Source of the DNA: SB15 sp964639245
GTDB lineage: Bacteria; Chloroflexota; Anaerolineae; Aggregatilineales; J027
Reading direction: 5' to 3'
NCBI GenBank assembly: GCA_964639245.1
Contig: CAZXCU010000001.1
Coordinates: 1,054,001 to 1,118,000, forward strand
Length of the DNA stretch: 64,000 nt
Numbering within the stretch: position 1 is the stretch's first letter; each line of letters opens with the position of its first letter. The notes under the pieces were generated by a model. It was not told where the DNA came from. It saw nothing but the letters and a program-made list of their open reading frames with translations, and ran no database searches. Both the position numbers and the translations under genes were made by a program. This document shows positions 58,049 through 64,000 of this stretch, one piece after another.

Positions 58049-58396
58049 ATGAATTTCCTCAAATCCCTCTTAGGCGGTGGCGTGGTCGGGGTTGAACCAC
58101 AAGAAGCCCAACAACTCATGAACAGTTCCAAACCACCGTTTTTGTTGGATGTACGCCAGCCAGAGGAATTTAAACAAGGGCGGATTGAAGGGGCAAAACT
58201 CATTCCTTTGGGACAACTGACCGAACGCCTTGACGAAGTTCCCCAAGACCGCGAAATTTTGTGTATTTGTCATTCGGGTTCGCGGAGTGGCATGGCGGCG
58301 CACCAACTGGCGAGTCGGGGGTATCAAGTCAAAAATCTACGCGGTGGTATGATTGGATGGCAACAAAGTGGCCTGCCCGTCAAACGGGGTAAATAG
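58049..58396 (+). CDS. Single-domain rhodanese
   Basis: 115 residues, one rhodanese domain. F-L-L-D-V-R-Q-P-E-E-F near 31-41, active-site loop C-H-S-G-S-R-S with Cys74, and L-R-G-G-M-I-G-W near the end. It carries sulfane sulfur as a Cys-persulfide between donors and acceptors. Cytoplasmic. First gene of the sulfur operon; the dioxygenase fusion starts 11 bp later. Confidence 0.92.
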   Translation: MNFLKSLLGGGVVGVEPQEAQQLMNSSKPPFLLDVRQPEEFKQGRIEGAKLIPLGQLTERLDEVPQDREILCICHSGSRSGMAAHQLASRGYQVKNLRGGMIGWQQSGLPVKRGK

Positions 58397-58407
58397 GAGA
58401 AAATCTC

Positions 58408-59796
58408 ATGTTGCTGCGCTATTTCTACGACAAACAACTCGCCCAAGCCTCATATCTCGTGGGATGTGCCAAGACAGGCGAAGCCCTTGTGGTTGACCCG
58501 TCCCGCAATCTCGCGCCCTATCTTCAGGCGGCCCAAGACGAAGGGTTGCGAATTACCCACGTCACCGAAACCCATATCCACGCTGATTATGTGAGTGGTA
58601 GCCGCGAACTTGCCGCCACCACGGGTGCAACCCTGTTTTTGAGCGATATGGGAACCCCCGACTGGAAATATACCTACAACGATGGCAATGTCGTGCTGGT
58701 ACACGATGGTGATAGCTGGATGGTGGGCAATATTCGGGTCGAAGTGCTGCATACCCCCGGTCACACCCCCGAACACATCAGTTTCATGATTACCGATACC
58801 GCCGGGGCAGACAAGCCCATGGGCATTTTCACCGGAGATTTTATCTTCGTGGGCGATGTGGGGCGGCCTGATTTGCTGGAAGAAGCCGCCGGATTCATCG
58901 GGACAAAAGAACCCGGCGCACGCCAACAATTTGCCAGTGTTCAGCGCTTTAAATCGCTGCCGGACTATCTGCAAATCTGGCCTGCACATGGGGCGGGGAG
59001 CGCCTGCGGCAAGGCGTTGGGTGCGGTGCCTTCCACGACGCTGGGGTATGAAAAATTGTTTAATCCGGCCTTCCAATTTGACGACGAAGAGGCGTTTGTC
59101 GGCTGGTTGCTGGAAGGTCAACCCGAAGCACCGCGCTATTTTGCCCAGATGAAAAAAGTCAACAAAATCGGCCCGGATTTACAGGTGAATGCCCCCCTGC
59201 GCGGGAGTAAAACCGATTTGCAAGCGGCGCTCAAGGCGGGCGAACTGATTCTTGATGTGCGTTCGCGGGAGGCCTTTGCCCAATCGCATATTCCCGCTAC
59301 GCTGAGTATTCCTTATGGCGGCGGCTTTTCAACCTATGTGGGTTGGTTTGTGGATTACGAGCATCCGACTCATTTGATAGTAGCGGACGAAAGCCAACTG
59401 GCAACCGTAGTACAGGAACTCCGTGCGATTGGGGTGGACAACCTGCCGATGTACTTTGTGGCACAGGAAATTCTGAGCGCCGAAGCCACCCTGCCCCAAA
59501 TCACCGCCGCAGACTTGGCCGAAAAACTCCCGCAAAACAGCTTGATGATTCTCGATGTGCGCGGCAAAAATGAATATGACGAAAAACATATTCAGGGCGC
59601 ACAGCATATCCCACTGGGTTATCTACCGCGTTTTCTGGATACGCTGCCCCAAGACCGCACGATTGTAACGCAGTGTGCCAGTGGTTACCGTTCACAAATT
59701 GCTGCCAGCTATCTACGCAATCAGGGTTTTACCCGTGTCATCAATTTAAGTGATGGCATTGAAACGTGGTCGGTCACACTGCCGGTAGAGGCCTAA
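58408..59796 (+). CDS. Persulfide dioxygenase-like metallo-hydrolase fused to two rhodanese domains
   Basis: 462 residues. The N-terminal metallo-beta-lactamase domain (1-240) has T-H-I-H-A-D (His56, His58, Asp60), H-T-P-G-H-T-P, and G-D-F-I-F-V-G-D-V-G-R-P-D-L, as in ETHE1-type persulfide dioxygenases that oxidise glutathione persulfide to sulfite. Rhodanese domain 1 (about 262-350) lacks a Cys at its active loop, so it is likely structural. Domain 2 (about 375-460) has C-A-S-G-Y-R-S and should be active. The layout resembles CstB of staphylococci. Product sulfite would suit the exporter encoded next, 1 bp downstream. Confidence 0.9.
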   Translation: MLLRYFYDKQLAQASYLVGCAKTGEALVVDPSRNLAPYLQAAQDEGLRITHVTETHIHADYVSGSRELAATTGATLFLSDMGTPDWKYTYNDGNVVLVHDGDSWMVGNIRVEVLHTPGHTPEHISFMITDTAGADKPMGIFTGDFIFVGDVGRPDLLEEAAGFIGTKEPGARQQFASVQRFKSLPDYLQIWPAHGAGSACGKALGAVPSTTLGYEKLFNPAFQFDDEEAFVGWLLEGQPEAPRYFAQMKKVNKIGPDLQVNAPLRGSKTDLQAALKAGELILDVRSREAFAQSHIPATLSIPYGGGFSTYVGWFVDYEHPTHLIVADESQLATVVQELRAIGVDNLPMYFVAQEILSAEATLPQITAADLAEKLPQNSLMILDVRGKNEYDEKHIQGAQHIPLGYLPRFLDTLPQDRTIVTQCASGYRSQIAASYLRNQGFTRVINLSDGIETWSVTLPVEA

Positions 59797-59797
59797 A

Positions 59798-60550
59798 ATG
59801 ACGCTGGAACAAGCTATCTTGGATGTTACCTTGGGGTTGGTCATCGGGTTGACGCTGGGATTGCTAGGGGGCGGTGGGTCAATTCTGACCGTCCCCGCCC
59901 TTGTCTATCTGGTGGGGCAGTCGCCGCATATGGCTGTGACCACCTCCTTGATGATTGTCGGAACAAACAGCGCGTCCGGCGCATTTTTCCACCGTACACA
60001 GGGCAGTTTAAATGGGCGAGTCGCGCTGATTTTCGGCGGGACAGGCATGTTAATGGCCTACCTTGCGGCGGGGCTGTCCAGTCAATTTTCCTCCACCACC
60101 TTGATGGTCATGTTCGCGGTGCTGATGCTGGTCGTGGGGCTGGTGATGATTTTTCGCCGCACTCCCGATGAAGCACAGTGTCATCAACGCGGGATTCTGG
60201 TCACGGTGTTGACGGGCGGGGTGGTCGGTTTGCTGACGGGCTTTCTCGGCGTGGGCGGTGGGTTTTTGATTGTTCCTGCGCTGGTGATGCTGGTCGGACT
60301 GCCGATGCAGCAGGCCGTTGGCACTTCGCTGGTAGTCATTGCCATGAACAGCCTCGCGGGTTTTCTGGGGCATCTCCATAATTTAGACCTCGATTACCAG
60401 CACGCGCTGCTTTTTACTCTGGCCGGTTTCGGTGGGACATTCATGGGGGCTAGGCTGACCAACACCATTCACCCCGAACAGTTGAAAAAATTATTTGCGG
60501 TGTTTGTGATTGTGCTAGCGGTATTTTTGTTACAAGACAACCTTTTGTAA
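59798..60550 (+). CDS. TauE/SafE-family (TSUP) membrane transporter
   Basis: 250 residues, about eight membrane helices in two similar halves. Each half has the G-x-G-G-G signature: L-G-L-L-G-G-G-G-S-I-L-T-V-P-A-L near 20-35 and L-T-G-F-L-G-V-G-G-G-F-L-I-V-P-A-L near 143-160. TSUP proteins export or import sulfite, sulfonates or thiosulfate. Here the dioxygenase upstream should generate sulfite, so sulfite export is the simplest reading; thiosulfate/sulfane import cannot be excluded. The start lies one base after the previous stop. Confidence 0.9.
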   Translation: MTLEQAILDVTLGLVIGLTLGLLGGGGSILTVPALVYLVGQSPHMAVTTSLMIVGTNSASGAFFHRTQGSLNGRVALIFGGTGMLMAYLAAGLSSQFSSTTLMVMFAVLMLVVGLVMIFRRTPDEAQCHQRGILVTVLTGGVVGLLTGFLGVGGGFLIVPALVMLVGLPMQQAVGTSLVVIAMNSLAGFLGHLHNLDLDYQHALLFTLAGFGGTFMGARLTNTIHPEQLKKLFAVFVIVLAVFLLQDNLL

Positions 60551-60632
60551 CCTGAAATTCATGACATTTAGCATGTAAATAATCGTTGGCTCATGACAAC
60601 AATGTGTTGTAGGACGAAAAGAGGAAAAAATC

Positions 60633-61100
60633 ATGTCGCGTCGGACGGAACGGCGGAAAAAACAACAACCGAAATTTGAACTTTCCGGGCGGAATCTGAT
60701 CATCGCCTTTGGAATCATTGCGCTGATTCTGGTGGGAGCAGTGGCGCTGCTGCAAGGCGAAGATGAAACTGAAGTTAGCGCCGAAAGTAACAGCCTGCCG
60801 CGTGAAATTTCGGTAGACACCGCCGCCGAACTACGGGATGATGGCGCATTCATGCTGGATGTGCGCGAACAATCCGAATGGGATGAATTTCATATGCCCG
60901 GCGCACAGCTGATTCCGTTGGGAGAATTGCCCAGCCGTTTAAGCGAACTGCCGCAAGACCAGAAAATTGTCGTGGTGTGTCGTTCGGGCAACCGCAGCGC
61001 CACCGGACGCGATATTTTGCTGGACGCGGGTTTTACCAACGTTACCAGCATGGCGGGTGGAATGAACGAATGGCGCTCCGCCGGATATGATGTGGAATAA
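60633..61100 (+). CDS. Membrane-anchored rhodanese
   Basis: 155 residues. A basic N-terminus (R-R-T-E-R-R-K-K-Q) leads to one membrane helix (about 25-45), then a rhodanese domain outside the membrane: F-M-L-D-V-R-E-Q-S-E-W, active Cys in V-V-C-R-S-G-N-R-S, M-A-G-G-M-N-E-W. The basic residues before the helix place the domain on the outer face. It may collect sulfane sulfur from outside or hand it to the transporter. GAGGAAAAA upstream of the ATG. Confidence 0.9.
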   Translation: MSRRTERRKKQQPKFELSGRNLIIAFGIIALILVGAVALLQGEDETEVSAESNSLPREISVDTAAELRDDGAFMLDVREQSEWDEFHMPGAQLIPLGELPSRLSELPQDQKIVVVCRSGNRSATGRDILLDAGFTNVTSMAGGMNEWRSAGYDVE

Positions 61101-61110
61101 GGAAAATAAA

Positions 61111-61515
61111 ATGGCTGAATTAGGCTTGTCGGTGCATTTATCCACCGATTTTGCGACAGCACAACAGCGCGTGACCGATGCCCTCAAAGCAGAGGGGTTC
61201 GGTGTGCTGACGGAAATTGATGTCAAGGCCACGCTCAAGCAAAAATTGGATGTGGATTTTCGCTCCTATAAGATTCTCGGTGCGTGTAATCCGACGCTGG
61301 CGCACAGAGCCTTGAGTGCTGAACCGGAAATTGGGTTGCTGCTGCCCTGCAACGTGACCCTGAGTGAAGTTGCCCCCGGAGAGGTCGACGTTTCGCTTGT
61401 GAATCCTATTTCTATGATGAATTTTGTCGAACATCCCGCGCTTGAATCGATTGCCGATGAAGCCTATCAACGCTTAAGTCGGGTACAACAGGCGCTGGCA
61501 AGCCATGACCGATAA
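61111..61515 (+). CDS. DUF302 protein
   Basis: 134 residues from the ATG at 61111 (AAGGAAAATAAA upstream), 10 bp after the rhodanese gene. Typical DUF302 segments: F-A-T-A-Q-Q-R-V-T-D-A-L-K-A-E-G-F-G-V-L-T-E-I-D-V-K-A-T-L-K-Q-K-L, Y-K-I-L-G-A-C-N-P-T-L-A-H-R-A-L, G-L-L-L-P-C-N-V. The conserved Cys in G-A-C-N-P and L-P-C-N could be sulfur-carrying residues. DUF302 genes often appear in sulfur-oxidation neighbourhoods, where their role is unknown. Confidence 0.9.
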   Translation: MAELGLSVHLSTDFATAQQRVTDALKAEGFGVLTEIDVKATLKQKLDVDFRSYKILGACNPTLAHRALSAEPEIGLLLPCNVTLSEVAPGEVDVSLVNPISMMNFVEHPALESIADEAYQRLSRVQQALASHDR

Positions 61516-62047
61516 ACGCTACGCCGGGGAAATTGAACGGTTGCGTTCGCCGGAACGGTTCGCCCGTTTAGAAGTTGACCGCGTGACCAGCCATGCCCTG
61601 TCCGATTTAACCGTCGGACGCGCCCTAGATGTGGGAACAGGCAGCGCCATTTTTGCCGAATCGTTCGCGCAGCAGGGCTGGCAGGTGGCAGGCATTGATG
61701 TCCGTGAGGATATGCTGCAAGCGGCGCGTGATTTTGTACCATCTGGCGAGTTTAAAATCGGCACGGCGGAAAATCTGCCCTTTGAGGATGGTGCGTTTGA
61801 TCTGATTTTTTACGGGCATGTCTTACACGAAGTTAGCGATATTCCGCAAACACTGCGGGAAGCCTTCCGTGTTGCAACGCGGCGGGTGGTGGTGCTGGAA
61901 TGGCCTTACGAAGTTGGTGAGGTTGGCCCACCGCTTGACCATCGGTTGCAGCCCGAACCTGTGCTGGCACAGGCCACTGAAGTTGGGTTTCGCCAGGCGA
62001 CTCACCACCGCTTGACGCACATGCACTTATTAATTTTTGAAAAATAG
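61505..62047 (+). CDS. Class I SAM-dependent methyltransferase
   Basis: 180 residues. The SAM-binding fold is clear: A-L-D-V-G-T-G-S-A-I-F-A (motif I, about 40-51), G-I-D-V-R-E-D-M-L (acidic end of strand 2), G-T-A-E-N-L-P-F-E-D-G-A-F-D-L-I-F-Y-G-H-V-L-H-E-V. Overlaps the DUF302 gene by 11 bases, so it is the last member of the sulfur operon. Thiol or hydrogen-sulfide methylation would fit the setting, but the substrate is not readable. Confidence 0.88.
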   Translation: MTDKRYAGEIERLRSPERFARLEVDRVTSHALSDLTVGRALDVGTGSAIFAESFAQQGWQVAGIDVREDMLQAARDFVPSGEFKIGTAENLPFEDGAFDLIFYGHVLHEVSDIPQTLREAFRVATRRVVVLEWPYEVGEVGPPLDHRLQPEPVLAQATEVGFRQATHHRLTHMHLLIFEK

Positions 62048-62069
62048 TTCTTGACCCTTTCCCTTATGC

Positions 62070-62094
62070 TCCCTCCCCAATGGCTGGGGAGGGA
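62070..62094. terminator. Bidirectional terminator hairpin after the sulfur operon
   Basis: Perfect 10-bp stem TCCCTCCCCA/TGGGGAGGGA with a 5-base loop, followed by ATGTTT. It lies between convergent genes and probably serves both. Confidence 0.65.
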
Positions 62095-62109
62095 ATGTTT
62101 AAGAGAAAA

Positions 62110-63390
62110 TCATAAGCCCGGTTCCGCGCACACCTGAATATCCACCAGCACAAACAGCGTTCCCCCGTAGTTATCCAGCAAAATTAAGCCGAATTCCTCA
62201 ATCACGGTGGGTAAAAAGGTGAAATTCTGATAGCCCGCTTGCAGCGAAAGTTCGGAATCAATCGCGGTCACAATTTCCGCCTGATTCGCGTCCGGGAAAC
62301 GAATGGCAAACCGTTTCAACGAATTAATCTCCGTGCCATCAATCGCTTGGGCGTAGCCATTTAAGCGAATCTGGCTGATAGGACGCTCATCCAGCACCCC
62401 TACCACCACAAAGGCATTCTGGTCACGGATATTCGTTTGGGGGTTGATGGGCGGCGCACCTGTCACCCAGAAGGTATTCGGGTCACTGTCGGTGATATTT
62501 TCGACTTTATACACCGGATTGTAGGACGGGGAAGAATCGCGCAGTTCAATTTCTACCGGATCACAAATGAAGGTGTCCGTCGCCACTGCGCCCGGTGCAA
62601 CCCCCGTCATGACCAGCGTATAATCGCCGGTGGTGGTGCTGCTCGAATCAGTAAAAGCGTAGGTAATTTCATCTTCGCCATACACGCCCATGATCCCTGC
62701 GTCAAAATCATCCCCCGCGTAAGTCGTACCGTCAGGAAACAACGCCCCCCGATCCAGCATATTCGGTGTGGCGGAACAGGTCTGTGTGCCGGCATTGTCA
62801 CAGGTCGCAATCGGGCGGCCTTGTGGCGCATCGGGATAAACCGCCATATACGGGTCTACTGCATCTTCAGCCCCAATCATGAACACCCCCACCCATTCGC
62901 GGAAGGTCGAAAAAGGAATTTGCAAACGCAGGGTGTCGATTTCACTGGGAGCGCCGATGGTCATATTTTCCACAATCAGCGCATACTGCCCGCTTAACCC
63001 GGCAAACCCGCCCACAATGAGTTGAATTTTGCGGTCTCCCCCTGCTGCCACCGACGCTTGGGCGGAAAAACTGTTCGCATCCACCCGTCCGATGCTGGGT
63101 ACGGCTACTGTTGCGCCTGCAACGGCGGGAGTATTGTTAAAACACTCTGGATTGTTCGGGTCGTCCACCACCGCCATTGCCGGGTCAAAGCCGCCTTTGC
63201 CAATGACCGTGAAGCGCAGATTTTCATTCGGGGCGAGATTTTCAAAAATGAGTTGATGTCCCACAATCTGACGACCATCGGGGCAAAGCACCACAAAAAA
63301 AGCGGGTGTATCTTCCTGCGCCCCTGCCGAAAAAGGCATGACCGCCACCATAAAGAGCAAAAAAATCAGCATTACTTTTATCAAACGCAT
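62110..63390 (-). CDS. Secreted protein with PPC-like beta domains, unknown function
   Basis: 426 residues with a signal peptide (cleavage near S-A-G-A). Two regions (about 30-145 and 150-270) show the pattern of PPC-like domains: F-E-N-L-A-P-N-E-N-L-R-F-T-V-I-G..F-D-P-A-M-A-V-V-D-D and G-Q-Y-A-L-I-V-E-N, then D-D-F-D-A-G...G-D-Y-T-L-V-M-T-G. The last part (about 285-426) is beta-rich and ends with a discoidin-like segment (N-I-T-D-S-D-P-N-T-F-W-V-T, R-F-A-I-R-F-P), which may bind carbohydrate. Paired Cys suggest disulfides. GAGAG precedes the ATG. Confidence 0.7.
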   Translation of the reverse strand: MRLIKVMLIFLLFMVAVMPFSAGAQEDTPAFFVVLCPDGRQIVGHQLIFENLAPNENLRFTVIGKGGFDPAMAVVDDPNNPECFNNTPAVAGATVAVPSIGRVDANSFSAQASVAAGGDRKIQLIVGGFAGLSGQYALIVENMTIGAPSEIDTLRLQIPFSTFREWVGVFMIGAEDAVDPYMAVYPDAPQGRPIATCDNAGTQTCSATPNMLDRGALFPDGTTYAGDDFDAGIMGVYGEDEITYAFTDSSSTTTGDYTLVMTGVAPGAVATDTFICDPVEIELRDSSPSYNPVYKVENITDSDPNTFWVTGAPPINPQTNIRDQNAFVVVGVLDERPISQIRLNGYAQAIDGTEINSLKRFAIRFPDANQAEIVTAIDSELSLQAGYQNFTFLPTVIEEFGLILLDNYGGTLFVLVDIQVCAEPGL

Positions 63391-63484
63391 CTCTCAACAG
63401 CTTTCTGTTTTTTGACCTGTTCAGCAAGAAATTGCTGTCCCAACATCTTTGCATCGGGGGAATGTTGTTTATTTTTAAAGTCAC

Positions 63485-63598
63485 TCATCGGCAGCAACCG
63501 AGTCCACTTCAGTGGACTCCCTATTTATAGGCGGGGAATTGATTCCCCGCCCTGTTTCGATGATTTCATGGCTTCAACAACATTCTACTTGCCGATGA
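63485..63598. repeat. Double-hairpin intergenic element with short inverted ends
   Basis: Ends TCATCGGCA (63485-63493) and TGCCGATGA (63590-63598) are inverted copies. Inside, GAGTCCACT/AGTGGACTC (63500-63519) is joined through CCTA..TAGG to GGCGGGGAAT/ATTCCCCGCC (63530-63551). The same two-hairpin plan as the MITEs at 7597, 25111 and 39228 but with unrelated stem sequences. No clear target duplication. Confidence 0.5.
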
Positions 63599-63607
63599 AT
63601 GTTCCTG

Positions 63608-64000
63608 CTATTGGCCTAAATTGGCTAAACCCGCTTGCGCTTTTTCGTTTTGCGGGTCAATTGCCAGCGTCTGTTCATAGGCTGCGCGGGCTTCATCCAC
63701 CCGTCCCACTCCCGCCAGCGCATCGCCTAAGGTGCGGTAGGCTAAGGGCATACTGGGAGCGGTTTGGACAGCGCGTTCCGCAAACGGCAACGCCTCGGCA
63801 GGCAAACCAAACAGCAGCAGCACATGGGCGGTACGACCCAAAAACAGGCCATTGTCCGGCGCAAGGGTGATGGCCTGATTGCACGAATTGAGCGCGGCTT
63901 CTTGATTTTCGCGCAGTTCGCCCAAAGCTAGGCAAAAATTGCTGTAACTGAGCGCGTCAAACTGAGCTTGAACTTGAATCGCGCTGTTGTAGGCATCCCG
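63608..64000 (-). CDS. TPR-repeat protein, N-terminus beyond the window
   Basis: The frame is open from the window edge, giving about 130 C-terminal residues. Three tetratricopeptide repeats are readable: Y-N-S-A-I-Q-V-Q-A-Q-F-D-A-L-S-Y-S-N-F-C-L-A-L-G-E, A-L-N-S-C-N-Q-A-I-T-L-A-P-D-N-G-L, A-L-P-F-A-E-R-A-V-Q-T-A-P-S-M-P-L-A-Y-R-T-L-G-D-A-L-A-G-V-G and A-R-A-A-Y-E-Q-T-L-A-I-D-P. It ends soon after the last repeat. A protein-interaction role is expected; what precedes the repeats is unseen. Confidence 0.85.
   Translation of the reverse strand, partial: RDAYNSAIQVQAQFDALSYSNFCLALGELRENQEAALNSCNQAITLAPDNGLFLGRTAHVLLLFGLPAEALPFAERAVQTAPSMPLAYRTLGDALAGVGRVDEARAAYEQTLAIDPQNEKAQAGLANLGQ

Noticed and set aside
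58450..59121. A 223-codon frame on the minus strand
   Set aside because: Antisense to the dioxygenase gene, whose motifs are intact on the plus strand.
63022..63870. A 282-codon open frame on the plus strand
   Set aside because: It runs antisense across the start of a secreted protein, an intergenic hairpin element and a TPR gene. Its translation is rich in Cys, His and Arg with no domain pattern.
1..64000. tRNA, rRNA, prophage, origin of replication and transposase genes
   Set aside because: Looked for in the gaps and reading frames; no cloverleaf, rRNA segment, integrase, DnaA-box cluster or transposase motif was recognised by eye.

Overview
The window looks like a piece of a chromosome from a member of the Chloroflexota (Anaerolineae-like), judged from features rather than a marker gene. 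There is a membrane Ser/Thr kinase with Thr/Pro-rich linkers, SH3 and PPC-like extracellular domains, secreted SH3-repeat proteins, LuxR-type ATPase/TPR regulators, T-box control of an aminoacyl-tRNA synthetase, mid GC and no recognisable outer-membrane proteins. No rRNA, tRNA, CRISPR array, phage or transposase gene was seen. The mobile DNA visible is a set of short MITE-like palindromic elements.

Layout. 1-7.3 kb: end of a repeat-rich surface protein, a metallophosphoesterase, a YdeI-family protein, an Hsp70-HEAT pair divergent from an SDR-PadR-Uma2 operon. 7.3-9.7 kb: thrS behind a T-box leader (specifier ACC, Thr) that carries an inserted MITE. 9.7-18 kb: a phosphatase, a half-size chromate transporter, ankyrin and SH3 proteins, then a signalling group (stand-alone sensory modules, a Cache histidine kinase and two single-domain response regulators). 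18-29.8 kb: membrane proteins, hydrolase, gamma-carbonic-anhydrase-like protein, uxuA, cmk, an S41 protease, tilS and a response regulator. 30-39.2 kb: the large Ser/Thr kinase, rodA, a SnoaL-like protein, a LuxR-type regulator and an acyl-CoA ligase.

39.5-56.05 kb is the centrepiece: a minus-strand run of 14 genes headed by a SorC-family regulator with a visible promoter and two inverted repeats. It encodes two complete RbsABC-type sugar ABC importers, a DUF2291 lipoprotein, a RbsD/FucU mutarotase, a fucose/arabinose-isomerase-like protein, two FGGY kinases and a split transketolase. Read together, this is import, anomer interconversion, isomerisation, phosphorylation and transketolase cleavage of a sugar that cannot be named from sequence. 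One substrate-binding protein is an in-frame tandem duplication (900-bp period) whose halves share a 480-bp tract of perfect identity.

56.2-62.05 kb: a phosphodiesterase and a LysR regulator, divergent from a sulfane-sulfur operon (rhodanese, persulfide-dioxygenase/rhodanese fusion, TauE-type exporter, membrane rhodanese, DUF302, methyltransferase). 62.1-64 kb: a secreted protein, a double-hairpin element and a TPR protein cut by the window edge.

Start codons were moved from the longest open frame wherever a ribosome binding site and conserved N-terminus supported it. Function names rest on motif recognition by eye; no database search was possible.
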